A stretch of DNA of 64,000 bases from JAKFWF01 sp963732635 (GTDB lineage Bacteria > Pseudomonadota > Alphaproteobacteria > Rhizobiales > Hyphomicrobiaceae): contig CAVTAL010000024.1 of assembly GCA_963732635.1 (NCBI GenBank), positions 92,818-156,817 on the forward strand, read 5' to 3'. Below, piece after piece: positions 52,537 through 61,335 of this stretch. Made by a program: the position numbers and the translations under genes. A model generated the notes under the pieces. It did no database searches. It was not told the origin of the DNA and saw only the letters and a program-made list of their open reading frames with translations. Each line of letters starts with the position of its first letter. Position 1 is the stretch's first letter.

Positions 52537-52647
52537 GAAATCGGAAGTCGGAAATCGGAAGTCGGATGGCAGTCCATCTCTCGTTCGCGAATTTCGATCC
52601 GTCGATTTCGACCCCACTAACTTTTCCGATTTCCGACTTCTGATTTC
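52537..52647. repeat. Inverted repeat between soxY and soxZ
   Basis: The left arm at 52537-52560 consists of two GGAAATCGGAAGTC-like 14-base units in tandem. The right arm at 52624-52647 (starting TTCCGATTTCC) is its reverse complement with one mismatch in 24 bases. In the soxYZ transcript this could fold into a stem with a 63-base loop, ending about 14-20 bases before the soxZ ribosome site. It may influence mRNA processing or the SoxY:SoxZ ratio (inference). Confidence 0.6.
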
Positions 52648-52660
52648 TGACTTCTACGCA

Positions 52661-53122
52661 CTAGCCGCCGCAGCCGCCGATGGTCACTTTCACTTCCTTG
52701 CGCGCGATGAAGAGATTGCCATTCGACATCTCGGCCAACGCCACGATGTTCTGGCTCTGGGCGAGGCGAATGCGGATCGATGCCGCGGCCTTTGGCGCCA
52801 AGCTTGAGAACATGAAGCTCGCGATGTTGGGGGTCGGATTGCCCTCGGCGAACAGATGGACCGCCTTGACGTAATCCTTGTCGGTCATCGGGCTCTCGAC
52901 CTCAAAACCGAGCGGCACCACGAGGCCGTTCTCGGCGATCGACGGCAGGTCGAGCTTGATCTTGCCTTCGGCCGGCTTCTTGTCGCCGTACAACTTCTTG
53001 ATCTCATCGGCGACCTGCTGCGGCGTGGCGAACGCGGGCAGCGGCAAAAGGGCGAGCGCGGCGCCGCCGGCTGCAAGCATCATGAAATCACGTCGCGTCG
53101 ACGCAGTCTTCGAGCCACTCAT
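52661..53122 (-). CDS. soxY: SoxY: covalent sulfur carrier
   Basis: 153 residues. A Tat signal (STRRDFMMLAAGGAALALLPLPAFA) leads to a SoxY domain (VPLGFEVESPMTDKDYVKAVHLFAEGNPTP, then IRLAQSQNIVALAEMSNGNL). It ends with the diagnostic swinging arm GGCGG, whose Cys carries the sulfur intermediates. It is the first gene of the leftward sox operon. The start at 53122 is preceded by GAGG-type bases. Confidence 0.95.
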   Translation of the reverse strand: MSGSKTASTRRDFMMLAAGGAALALLPLPAFATPQQVADEIKKLYGDKKPAEGKIKLDLPSIAENGLVVPLGFEVESPMTDKDYVKAVHLFAEGNPTPNIASFMFSSLAPKAAASIRIRLAQSQNIVALAEMSNGNLFIARKEVKVTIGGCGG

Positions 53123-53364
53123 CTGGGCCTCCTCCTGTGCGACCGGCCAAGGTCGGAATTTGCTAATCGGCTTTGCCGCGGACGCGATGCACGCCCGGCG
53201 ATCTTCTCTCGTATCGCGCTTTACATTACATAGTCAAAATCAAATATGTCAATCTGATCTTGCGATCCATGCCGCTCATCTGGTACCTTTCCGGCCGCAA
53301 CAATAGTCTAACAACGCGGCGCGAAAAAATGCTGCGGCGCAACAAACAAAGCGGGAGGTCCGTC
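53123..53364. promoter_or_regulatory. Divergent soxY/soxA promoter-operator region
   Basis: This gap separates the leftward sox operon from soxA. It contains an AT-rich stretch at about 53219-53260, rare in this GC-rich sequence. The stretch has a dyad ACATA (53228-53232) and TATGT (53245-53249), and on the minus strand a TTGACA (53247-53252) suitable as a -35 element for soxY. It is the most likely binding region of the SoxR-type repressor encoded in the rightward operon. The exact operator cannot be fixed by eye. Confidence 0.5.
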
Positions 53365-54195
53365 TTGCGATCTGGCACATTCGGCAAAGCATTCGGAATG
53401 GCGGTTGGCGTTTTAATCGCGATCGCGGGGCACGCGGTCGCGCAAACGACAGACGCCGAAAAGGAGATCGAAAAGTATCGCGAGATGATCAGCGACCCGA
53501 TGTCGAATCCGGGATTTCTGAACGTCGACCGCGGCGAAGTCCTCTGGAAGACTGCGCGCGGGACCAAGAACGTCACGCTCGAGACTTGCGACCTCGGTGA
53601 GGGAGCGGGCAAGCTCGAAGGCGCGTATGCCAAGCTGCCGCGCTACTTCAAGGACACCGACAAGGTGATGGACCTGGAGCAGCGCCTCGCTTGGTGCATG
53701 CAGAAGATCCAGGACCTCGACACCAAGGATGTGTTTGCCCGCCGCTTCGGATCCCCAGGCAAGACCTCCGATATGGAGGATCTCGTGCTTTTCATCGCCA
53801 ACAAGTCGAGTGGCCTGAAAATCGCGGCCCAGGTCGAGCATCCGAAAGAGAAGGAAATGTACGCCATCGGCGAGGCGATGTTCTTCCAGCGCGGCGGTCA
53901 GTGGGATTTCTCCTGCGCGACCTGCCATTCGGAAGACAACAAGCGCATTCGCTTGCAGGGATTGCCGAACCTTTCCAAGCCCAGCAAGAATTCCCAGGAA
54001 ACGATGGGTTCGTGGCCGACTTATCGCGTGTCGCAGAGCCAGGGCAGGACGATGCAGCATCGGCTATGGGACTGCTACCGGCAGATGCGCTGGCCGCGAC
54101 CGGATTATCTGGCCGACGGGCTTACCGCGATGACGCTCTATCTGACCAAGAATGCAGATGGCGCGACGCTGCAAGTTCCGTCGATCAAGCGCTGA
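53365..54195 (+). CDS. soxA: SoxA: cytochrome c subunit of the SoxAX thiosulfate-binding complex
   Basis: About 276 residues from TTG 53365, which follows GGGAGG and gives a normal signal peptide ending HAVAQ. An ATG at 53329 in the same frame lacks a ribosome site. One haem site CATCH is present. A lone Cys (LETCDLGEG) and Cys in RLAWCMQK match the vestigial haem region of short SoxA proteins. The distal Cys ligand is in LWDCYRQMRWPRPDY, the hallmark of the cysteine persulfide ligand. With SoxX it joins thiosulfate to the SoxY cysteine. It is the first gene of the rightward operon. Confidence 0.92.
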   Translation: MRSGTFGKAFGMAVGVLIAIAGHAVAQTTDAEKEIEKYREMISDPMSNPGFLNVDRGEVLWKTARGTKNVTLETCDLGEGAGKLEGAYAKLPRYFKDTDKVMDLEQRLAWCMQKIQDLDTKDVFARRFGSPGKTSDMEDLVLFIANKSSGLKIAAQVEHPKEKEMYAIGEAMFFQRGGQWDFSCATCHSEDNKRIRLQGLPNLSKPSKNSQETMGSWPTYRVSQSQGRTMQHRLWDCYRQMRWPRPDYLADGLTAMTLYLTKNADGATLQVPSIKR

Positions 54196-54210
54196 CGCGG
54201 GGGAAAACAC

Positions 54211-54828
54211 ATGAAAATGAAATTCATCATTGCCGCACTCGCCAGCCTCGTTTCGGTCATGCCCGCATCGGCCCAACAGCCGGGGAAGGTCGATTCGGCG
54301 CTGGTCGCCAAGGTTGTGGCTGACACCTTCAAGGGCGCGCCGGCCGATTGGCAGTCCCGGATCGTCCAGGACGAAACACAGCAGGTTTGCTCACAGTACC
54401 GCAACGAGCCGCCCAAGGATCTGCTCGAGAAACTGATCGCACGGGAGAAGGCCGCGGTTGTATTCCCGGCCGACGGCAAAGTGCTTGGCGACTGGAAGAG
54501 CGGTGAAAAGCTCGCCCAGCGCGGCACCGGCGGTCAGTTCAGCGACAACGACAAGACGGCCAAAGGCGGCAATTGCTACGCCTGCCACCAGATCGAGATC
54601 AAGGAATTGAGCTACGGCACGCTCGGGCCGTCGCTGCAGGAATATGGCAAGATCCGCAAGTATTCGGCCGAGGAAGCGAAAGCTGCCTACGCCAAGATCT
54701 ACAACGCACAATCGGTGCAGCCGTGCTCGAACATGCCGCGCTTCGGGCACAACAAGTTCCTGAACGAAGCTGAAATGAAGGATCTGACTGCCTATCTCTT
54801 CGACCCGGAGAGCCCGGTCAACAAGTGA
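54211..54828 (+). CDS. soxX: SoxX: cytochrome c subunit of the SoxAX complex
   Basis: 205 residues with a signal peptide (KFIIAALASLVSVMPASA). One haem site CYACH (about 122-126, in GGNCYACHQIE) and the distal Met context PCSNMPRFGHNKFL are present. The length is in the range of SoxX proteins carrying an N-terminal extension (QVCSQYRNEPPKDLLEKLI). It partners SoxA in oxidative conjugation of thiosulfate to SoxY. It lies 15 bases after soxA, and its stop overlaps the regulator's first possible start. Confidence 0.92.
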   Translation: MKMKFIIAALASLVSVMPASAQQPGKVDSALVAKVVADTFKGAPADWQSRIVQDETQQVCSQYRNEPPKDLLEKLIAREKAAVVFPADGKVLGDWKSGEKLAQRGTGGQFSDNDKTAKGGNCYACHQIEIKELSYGTLGPSLQEYGKIRKYSAEEAKAAYAKIYNAQSVQPCSNMPRFGHNKFLNEAEMKDLTAYLFDPESPVNK

Positions 54829-55193
54829 CGCAGGACATGTCCAAGAGCATCGCCAAAGAACTGGAAGACACCCTCGGCAATGAGCTTGAGATGTCGGAGA
54901 AGCTGCGTCGGCTGATGCAGCGGGCACGCGACGCCAGCGACTTTCTCAAGGCGGTTGCACATGAGAACCGGTTGGTGATCCTCTGTCTGTTGTCGGAGCG
55001 CGAACGCTCCGTCACCGAACTCGAAGGCCTGCTCGCCCTGAGCCAGGCCACCGTATCGCAGCAGTTAGCGCGGCTGCGATACGAGGGTTTGGTCGAAACC
55101 CGCCGCGACGGCAGGCAGATCTATTACAGTCTGCCCGACGAAACGACGAAGCGCTTCATCCAGGCAATCTACGAAAAATTCTGTCGCGACTGA
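54825..55193 (+). CDS. soxR: SoxR: ArsR-family repressor of sox genes
   Basis: 122 residues from GTG 54825, which overlaps the soxX stop (GTGA); ATG 54837 is the alternative. A winged-helix ArsR domain is clear: FLKAVAHENRLVILCLLSE, SVTELEGLLALSQATVSQQLARL, DGRQIYYSLPD. Two cysteines, one in VILCLLSE (recognition core) and one near the end in EKFCRD, match the pair that senses sulfane sulfur in known SoxR/SqrR-type repressors. The protein would release DNA when persulfidated, inducing both divergent sox operons. Confidence 0.88.
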   Translation: MTQDMSKSIAKELEDTLGNELEMSEKLRRLMQRARDASDFLKAVAHENRLVILCLLSERERSVTELEGLLALSQATVSQQLARLRYEGLVETRRDGRQIYYSLPDETTKRFIQAIYEKFCRD

Positions 55194-55240
55194 AGCTTAC
55201 CCACGGTTTGAGTGCGTCTTAACGGCGCTGACAGGGCGCA

Positions 55241-56317
55241 ATGCCGGAGTTCGATTGGATCATCGCAGGCGGTTTCCTCGCCGGCGCATTGGCCGGCGGC
55301 GCCGCGCGTTTCGGCAAGCTCTGCACCATGAGCGCGATCGAGGATGCCCTGGTCGGCCATGATTATCGCGGTATGAAGGCCTGGGGCCTTGCCATGGCGG
55401 TGGCAATCATTGCGACACAGGGCGCCAACCTGCTCGGCCTGATCGACATATCCCGCGCACTCTATCTCTCGCCACGCGTGCATTTTGTCGGCACCGCACT
55501 CGGTGGCGCGATGTTCGGTCTTGGCATGACCCTGGTCGGCACCTGCGGCTTCGGGCTATTGGTCAGGGCCGGCGGCGGCGATCTGCGTGCGGCGGCGTCG
55601 GCCGTCGTCGTCGGTGTCTTCGCCATGGCGGTGACCGCCGGCCTGCTGGCGCCATTGCGGATCTGGCTCATCGAACTCGACGTGATCGACCTCACTTCGA
55701 CAGGTGGCGTCTCATTGGTCGCCATGACGCAGAAGCTCGCCGGCAAATGGCTGAGCATCGTGGTGATCGCGGCTTTAATCTCGATGCTGCTGCTCGCCCC
55801 CTTCCTCGACCGACGACTGCGGCAGCGACCGCGCTTGCTGATCGGCTCCATTCTTATGGGCCTGTCGATTGCCGCCGGATGGTTCGCGACCAGCCGGGCC
55901 ATGGATGCACTCGCTCTCGATCGGCCAGAAAGCTTGTCGTTCGTGGCTCCGGTCGGTCGCGCCCTGTTGCAGCTGATGATGGAACCGTTCCGCAACGTCG
56001 GCTTCGGTGTCGCCGCGATGTTCGGTGTTCTGACGGCTTCGCTGGCGGTCGCGATCTGGCGCGCCGAGCTTCGCTGGGAAGCCTTCGACGATGCCACCGA
56101 GATGCGCCGTCACGTCCTCGGCGGCGCGCTGATGGGCGTCGGCGGCGTACTGGCCCAGGGCTGCACCATCGGCCAGGGCATGAGCGCGGCGAGCACGCTC
56201 ACGATCACCGCGCCGATCTTCATCGCCTGCGTGATCGCCGGCGCCAAGCTCGGCCTGCTGCACCTGATCGAAGGTCGATCGTTGTGGCGTCTGGGCCGGT
56301 CGCAACGAACAGACTAA
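55241..56317 (+). CDS. soxT: SoxT: YeeE/YedE-type sulfur transporter
   Basis: 358 residues, about ten membrane segments. Family markers: AARFGKLCTMSAIED, GMTLVGTCGFGLLVRAGGGDLRA and GGVLAQGCTIGQGMSA, giving the set of loop cysteines used in thiosulfate transport by this family. In sox loci such genes are named soxT and affect either uptake or regulation by SoxR. It is the last gene of the rightward sox operon, 47 bases after the repressor. Its last four bases overlap the convergent ABC ATPase gene. Confidence 0.82.
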   Translation: MPEFDWIIAGGFLAGALAGGAARFGKLCTMSAIEDALVGHDYRGMKAWGLAMAVAIIATQGANLLGLIDISRALYLSPRVHFVGTALGGAMFGLGMTLVGTCGFGLLVRAGGGDLRAAASAVVVGVFAMAVTAGLLAPLRIWLIELDVIDLTSTGGVSLVAMTQKLAGKWLSIVVIAALISMLLLAPFLDRRLRQRPRLLIGSILMGLSIAAGWFATSRAMDALALDRPESLSFVAPVGRALLQLMMEPFRNVGFGVAAMFGVLTASLAVAIWRAELRWEAFDDATEMRRHVLGGALMGVGGVLAQGCTIGQGMSAASTLTITAPIFIACVIAGAKLGLLHLIEGRSLWRLGRSQRTD

Positions 56318-57414
56318 ATTACCAGGCCGCTAGCGTCGTCGATCAGATGCATGTTGTTGAGATCGGCGGCGAGCCGCAGCGGTGCGCCATCGCGGGCCCC
56401 CGCATTGGGGCTGACCTTGCCGCAGACGTCGGCGCCGTTGAGCTTGAAGTAGACCAGCGTCTCGGCCCCCATCGGTTCGGTAACCTCGAGTTCGGCATCG
56501 AACGGCACCACGCCGGCTTCGGCATGGCTGCTGGCCTCGGTAATGTGCTCCGGCCGCATGCCAAGCAGCAGCTTGTCGGAGTTGGCGCGCGACCTGTATC
56601 GCTCAGTGCGTGCCGCTGGCACCGGAAACGAGATCTTGTCGGTGATCTTGATCCGCAATGCGCCGGCGGCCTCTTCCAGGCGGCAGGGAATGAAGTTCAT
56701 TGCCGGCGAACCGATGAAGCCGGCGACGAAGCGGGTCTTGGGATGATTGTAGAGCTCGGTCGGCGGCCCCACCTGCTCGATCCGGCCCTTGTTCATCACC
56801 ACCACGCGGTCGGCCAGCGTCATCGCCTCGATCTGATCGTGGGTGACGTAGATCGTCGTCGTCTTGACCTTCAGATGCACCTTCTTGATCTCGGTGCGCA
56901 TCTGCACGCGCAGTTTCGCGTCGAGGTTCGACAACGGCTCGTCGAACAGGAATACCTTCGGATTGCGCACGATCGCTCGCCCCATGGCGACGCGCTGACG
57001 CTGGCCGCCGGACAGCGCCTTCGGCTTGCGTTCCAACAACTCGGTGATGTCGAGAATGCGCGCCGCCTCGTCCACTCGCGCCTTGATCTCGGGTTTTGGA
57101 AACCGCTTCAGGCGCAACCCGAATGACATGTTCTCGGCAACCGTCATATGCGGATAGAGCGCGTAGTTCTGGAACACCATCGCGATGTCGCGATCCTTCG
57201 GCGGCACGTCGTTGACCACATGATTGTCGATCGCGATCTCACCGGCCGAAATCTCTTCGAGCCCGGCGATCATCCGAAGCGTGGTTGACTTGCCGCAGCC
57301 GGACGGCCCGACCAGCACCACGAATTCGTGGTCGGCGATTTCGAGATCGATACCGCGAACGGCTTCCACGTCGTCATACATCTTGACGACCTTGCGAATT
57401 GAAACGTCTGCCAT
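56314..57414 (-). CDS. ABC-transporter ATPase (MalK/UgpC type)
   Basis: 366 residues. Walker A GPSGCGKST (36-44), Q-loop FQNYALYPHM, signature LSGGQRQRVAMGRA (134-147), Walker B VFLFDEPLSNLD (154-165) and switch VTHDQIEAM are all present. The C-terminal 120 residues form the TOBE/MalK-type regulatory domain. It energises the transporter whose permeases and binding protein lie upstream on the same strand. It is separated from the second permease gene by a REP-like insertion. The substrate is probably a sugar, polyol or glycerol-phosphate, not resolved here. Confidence 0.88.
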   Translation of the reverse strand: MADVSIRKVVKMYDDVEAVRGIDLEIADHEFVVLVGPSGCGKSTTLRMIAGLEEISAGEIAIDNHVVNDVPPKDRDIAMVFQNYALYPHMTVAENMSFGLRLKRFPKPEIKARVDEAARILDITELLERKPKALSGGQRQRVAMGRAIVRNPKVFLFDEPLSNLDAKLRVQMRTEIKKVHLKVKTTTIYVTHDQIEAMTLADRVVVMNKGRIEQVGPPTELYNHPKTRFVAGFIGSPAMNFIPCRLEEAAGALRIKITDKISFPVPAARTERYRSRANSDKLLLGMRPEHITEASSHAEAGVVPFDAELEVTEPMGAETLVYFKLNGADVCGKVSPNAGARDGAPLRLAADLNNMHLIDDASGLVI

Positions 57415-57425
57415 GGATGTTCTCG

Positions 57426-57603
57426 TCAGCCCTTGGTTACGCCGGTTAGGAGATCCGTAGGTTGGGTTAGGACGCCCTTGCGTCCGTAACCCAACTTTTC
57501 ATGGGTGGTGCCAAGTTGTTGGGTTACGACCGGCAAGCGGGCCGGTCTAACCCAACCTACGCTTTTTCGTTCCCGTTAGCCCTTGGTTGCGCCGGCGGTT
57601 AGG
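57426..57603. repeat. REP-like double hairpin flanked by a duplicated permease 3' end
   Basis: Two hairpins share the arms GTTGGGTTA/TAACCCAAC: one at 57461-57495 with inner stem GGACGC/GCGTCC and one at 57518-57556 with inner stem GACCGGC/GCCGGTC. They are flanked by near-identical direct repeats at about 57426-57450 and 57576-57603. The latter is the true end of the permease gene (LTAGATKG, stop) and the former a second copy reading LTGVTKG, stop. The arrangement looks like insertion of a REP element with duplication of the gene end. Confidence 0.6.
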
Positions 57604-58490
57604 CCTGCGATGTAGTAGTCCATCAGGAACGCGTAGATGATCAGTGGCGGCGCGGCGCCGAGCAGCGCTCCGGTCATGATCTGCCCCCAGTTGAACACGT
57701 CGCCCTTGATCAAGGTGGTGATGATGCCGACCGGCAGCACCAACTGGTCGACCGAAGTTGTGAAGGCGAGTGGATAAAGGAACTGTGCCCACGACACCGT
57801 GAAGGCGAAGATGGTGGCAGCGATAATGCCGGGCAGCGCCACCGGAATGAAGATCTTGGTCATGGTCTGGAACCAGCTGGCGCCGTCGATGATCGCCGCC
57901 TCGTCAAGTTCCTTCGGAATCGAGGCGAAATAGCCGATCATGATCCAGGTGCAGAACGGCACCGTCAGCGTCGGGTAGAGCACAAGTAGCACCCACCAGC
58001 GATTGATAAGCTGGATGCCGGTCAGTTCGTTGACCATCGCGAAGATTTTGAACAACGGGATGAACAGTAGCGTTTCCGGAATGAGGTAGGTGAGGAACAC
58101 GCCCGTCGCCAAGGTGGTCGAGCCCCAGAACTTCATTCGGGCAAGCGCGAACGCGGCCGGCACCGAAATCAGCATCGTGATGGTCACGACGAAAATCGAC
58201 ACGATGGCCGAATTGCGGAAGAACACCTGATAGTCGCGCGAGCCGAGCAACTCGGCGTAGTTGCTCAGTGTCGGGTTGAACACCCACCAAGGGTTGGTGG
58301 CAGCCGATATCTCGGCGCTGGTCTTCAGCGACGTGATCAGCATGTAGACCGGTGGCAGCAGAAAGAAGATCGCGAACAGCACGAGGAAGAAGTAGGACCA
58401 CTTCAAGGCCCATGCTCGGTCACGGCTCATGCTGCCGTAGCGGGGCCTGTTTGCTGCTGGACGTACGACCGGAGCGGTTTCGGTGGTCAT
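57576..58490 (-). CDS. ABC-transporter permease (MalG type)
   Basis: 304 residues from ATG 58490, sharing one base with the stop of the upstream permease (TGATG). Six membrane segments are recognisable. The cytoplasmic coupling motif is EAAIIDGASWFQTMTKIFIPVALPG, the EAA loop of binding-protein-dependent permeases. The short C-terminal tail AGLTAGATKG is normal for MalG-like proteins. It forms the membrane channel together with the MalF-like protein. Confidence 0.88.
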   Translation of the reverse strand: MTTETAPVVRPAANRPRYGSMSRDRAWALKWSYFFLVLFAIFFLLPPVYMLITSLKTSAEISAATNPWWVFNPTLSNYAELLGSRDYQVFFRNSAIVSIFVVTITMLISVPAAFALARMKFWGSTTLATGVFLTYLIPETLLFIPLFKIFAMVNELTGIQLINRWWVLLVLYPTLTVPFCTWIMIGYFASIPKELDEAAIIDGASWFQTMTKIFIPVALPGIIAATIFAFTVSWAQFLYPLAFTTSVDQLVLPVGIITTLIKGDVFNWGQIMTGALLGAAPPLIIYAFLMDYYIAGLTAGATKG

Positions 58491-59428
58491 CAGGATTCGT
58501 TCCCACGCCGATTGATGTCGCGCAGTATGAAGATCGCCGCGACGGACAGGATTGGCACCATGAACAGGGACACGCTGGCGCCGAGCGGTATATCGCCGCC
58601 TTCGATGCCGACACGGAAAGCCCAGGTCGCGAACACATGCGTCTTGTCGAGTGGTCCACCGGCGGTCAACACGCGAACGATATCGAAGTTCGCGAACGTG
58701 ACGATCAGCGAAAACAGCGTCGTGATGGCGATAATGTTGCGCATCATAGGCAGCGTGATGAACCAGATCCGCTGCCACCAGTTGGCGCCGTCGATCTCGG
58801 CCGCTTCATAAAGTTGCTCCGGCACCGATTTCAAAGCCGCCAGATACATGATCATGAAGAACGGCGCGCCAATCCAGATATTGACCAGGATCACCGAAAA
58901 CCGGGCCCAAAAGGCGTCACCGGTCCACGGGATCGGGCCGATGCCGAACTTGGCGAACACCCAGTTGAAGGCGCTGTAAGACGGGTCGAACAGCCATAGC
59001 CAGGCGAGGCAGCTCATCGCCGGCGGAATGACCCATGGCACCAACAGCATGCCGCGCCACTTCCGTTGCCCCTTGGCCGGGATGTTGTGCACGAAGTGGG
59101 CTACGATGAAGCCGATCAGGGCTTTGAAAAATACCGCGGTCAGGGCGAAAATGCAGGATTGCTGCACCACCATCCAGAACGTCTCGCGCTTGAACAGGAA
59201 CAGGAAGTTTCCAAACCCGACGAAGCGCTCCATCGACTTGTTCAAGGTCGCCAAATGGATCGAATATAGCGCCGGGTAGAGCACCAGCAGCACGATCAGC
59301 ACGATCAGCGGCAGCGCCATGAAAAAGGCGATGGTCGACTTGCGCTGGACGAATTTCTGCATCTGCGAACGGCGCGGCCTGGTCAGCAGCTTCTGCGTCG
59401 GTCCGGCAGTCGTATCGACCATATCCAT
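58490..59428 (-). CDS. ABC-transporter permease (MalF type)
   Basis: 312 residues from ATG 59428 (a second ATG at 59422 is equally good). The cytoplasmic N-terminus is followed by six membrane segments beginning FFMALPLIVLIVLLVLYPALY. The EAA loop is EQLYEAAEIDGANWWQRIWFITLPMM. A central PWVIPPAMSCLAWLWLF segment is typical of MalF/UgpA proteins. It is coupled by overlap to the MalG-type gene. The binding-protein gene ends 203 bases upstream; that gap shows no further gene. Confidence 0.88.
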   Translation of the reverse strand: MDMVDTTAGPTQKLLTRPRRSQMQKFVQRKSTIAFFMALPLIVLIVLLVLYPALYSIHLATLNKSMERFVGFGNFLFLFKRETFWMVVQQSCIFALTAVFFKALIGFIVAHFVHNIPAKGQRKWRGMLLVPWVIPPAMSCLAWLWLFDPSYSAFNWVFAKFGIGPIPWTGDAFWARFSVILVNIWIGAPFFMIMYLAALKSVPEQLYEAAEIDGANWWQRIWFITLPMMRNIIAITTLFSLIVTFANFDIVRVLTAGGPLDKTHVFATWAFRVGIEGGDIPLGASVSLFMVPILSVAAIFILRDINRRGNES

Positions 59429-59631
59429 CCCCAGTTGAATTGCTTCAAACGTCCAAACATGCCCTGGAAGCCGCGCGCAAGGCAGCCAGTGAAACTACGG
59501 CGAAAATCACGCGTTCGCGGCGTCGTCGCAAGTCAGACATCCGCAGACCTCGGCCAAATTGGAGTTGATCAAAACGCGCAAAGGACAGGCGAAGGCCGTC
59601 GCCGGCCGTCGCCCGATCCGTCGTCATCGGC

Positions 59632-60972
59632 TCAGCCGCGCATGAAGCCTTCGACTTCGCTTTCCGCCCAAGCCAGCGTCTTTTCCATCGCCTCGCCCTG
59701 GAAGTGGCGCACGGCCATCTTGGTCATGATGCCCTGCGTGTAGATCTGCACCGCGATCTTCGGCGGCGCGGGCGCGGCCGCGATCGACAGGATCTGGTGG
59801 TTGTGCGGGTTCGGGTAATGATAGAGCGTGCCCTTCGGCGGCCCCTCATTGGCCCAGGTCGGGAACGTCGTCAGCTTCTCGAACGACGGCAGGTCATAGC
59901 CACCGCTGGCAATCACCATCTTCTCGGCCGATGCTGGCTGGGACAGGTGGGTCAACAGGCTCTTGGCTGCCGACTTGTTCTTCGAGAAGTTCCAGATGCC
60001 CCAGAAATAGGGCAGGAACGGCGCGAAGCGACCCTTCGGACCGGACGGCATGCCATGGGTCCATAGCTGCTCGGCAACCTTCGGCGCATCGCGCTTGGCC
60101 ACCGCCCAGGCGCTCGGCGGGTTCATGATCAGCGCACCACGGCCAGATACGATCCACTTATTGTTGGAAGCGTCGTCCCAGGCCGGAACGTCGGTCGGCA
60201 GGAATGCCATCAACCGCTTGTAGTATTCGACTGCCTGACGGACGTTCTCGGTCTTGATCGTGATCTTGCCGGTGGCATCGACCAGATCGGCGCCGAACGA
60301 CCCGAAGATCGCGCCGGCCGTATCAACCGAATCCGACGTCGTGCCGAGGCCGATGCCGAACGGCACGCCAGCCTTGTGGCACGCTTCAGCAGCCTTCAGG
60401 AACGTCTCCATGTTCCAGGCATCGGCCTTCGGCGCCGAGCCAGCTGGATACATCGCCTGAATGTCGACGTTGGCATGCTGCTTCAGCAGGTCGATGCGGG
60501 TGCAAGGCCCCTTGATCTGACTACCGACCGTCGCCGGCACGGCGACCCACTTGCCACCTGAGCGGCCGAGATATTCGACGGTCTTGTTGACGTTGCCGTT
60601 CTGCTTGATCAACGGCTCCATGATATCGTCGACGGGCTCGAGCAGCTTGGCATGCTCGGCTGGCTGCCACGTCGGCATGGCGAGAATATCGTGTCCGGAT
60701 TTCGCCTGTGATTCAGCGGCGATCGTGAGCAGGTTCTTGTTGCCCTGACTTGGAATGTAGTCGATCGAGACTTCGACTTTCTCCTTCGCTGCCCATTCCT
60801 CGGTCAAGGTTTTGGTGGCCGCGTTGGCGCCCGGCACCCAGTGGTCCCAGAAGCCGATCGACAGCTTGCCGGCGGCATGGGCGGTGCGCACGTACGGTGC
60901 GGCGATGAGGGTGGTGGCAAGGGCAGACGTAGTGCCTAGAAACTTACGGCGCGAAATCCGGCGTTTAGTCAT
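59632..60972 (-). CDS. Tat-exported extracellular solute-binding protein (family 1)
   Basis: 446 residues. The N-terminus KRRISRRKFLGTTSALATTL is a twin-arginine signal, so the protein is likely exported folded. The mature part has the type-1 solute-binding fold (KLSIGFWDHWVPGANAATKTL, then DILAMPTWQPAEHAKLLEPVDDI, SGRGALIMNPPSAW). It is the first gene of a leftward ABC-transport operon with MalF-, MalG- and MalK-like partners. It is longer than MalE and closer in size to UgpB-like or oligosaccharide-binding proteins. The ligand is not known. Confidence 0.87.
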   Translation of the reverse strand: MTKRRISRRKFLGTTSALATTLIAAPYVRTAHAAGKLSIGFWDHWVPGANAATKTLTEEWAAKEKVEVSIDYIPSQGNKNLLTIAAESQAKSGHDILAMPTWQPAEHAKLLEPVDDIMEPLIKQNGNVNKTVEYLGRSGGKWVAVPATVGSQIKGPCTRIDLLKQHANVDIQAMYPAGSAPKADAWNMETFLKAAEACHKAGVPFGIGLGTTSDSVDTAGAIFGSFGADLVDATGKITIKTENVRQAVEYYKRLMAFLPTDVPAWDDASNNKWIVSGRGALIMNPPSAWAVAKRDAPKVAEQLWTHGMPSGPKGRFAPFLPYFWGIWNFSKNKSAAKSLLTHLSQPASAEKMVIASGGYDLPSFEKLTTFPTWANEGPPKGTLYHYPNPHNHQILSIAAAPAPPKIAVQIYTQGIMTKMAVRHFQGEAMEKTLAWAESEVEGFMRG

Positions 60973-61335
60973 CTAGCGTTTCCTCCTGTTGGTCGATCCA
61001 GCAATGCCAGGACACGCGGACGTCCAGTTTTATTGGCGCCCGAGCATCGCCCCGTTGATCGGGAGCCGCGTCCGGGCGCGAACCGGTTCGGTCGCGTTGC
61101 GTGAAGTTAAGCGCACTTGGTGATTGAAAGCTAGACGTCAAAATACTGAATGCAGAATGCCTCGGCGGGGCCGACACCAGCCTTCAATGATCGAGGTCAA
61201 TCCAGCAATCGATCCGTGCTGTCGCAGGGGACTTGCGCTTCTACACGGACGGCGCGAACATCACCGGGTCGCGCTATCGCATCAGGCGCGGATGTCGCGG
61301 CACCTGTTCCCTAGCGCCTGGTTCAAGGAGGAACC
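60973..61335. other. 363-bp divergent intergenic region
   Basis: No gene is supported between the binding-protein gene and the EF-G-like gene. A GGAGG ribosome site precedes the latter's ATG by five bases. A weak FNR-like sequence, ATGATCGAGGTCAA at 61187-61200, has two mismatches and was not accepted as a site. No terminator or repeat was found. Confidence 0.4.

Noticed and set aside
55747..57126. 459-residue plus-strand frame
   Set aside because: Partly a shifted frame of soxT and partly antisense to the ABC ATPase gene.
61187..61200. Possible FNR/FixK box ATGATCGAGGTCAA
   Set aside because: Two of ten fixed bases mismatch and the distance to the next gene is long.
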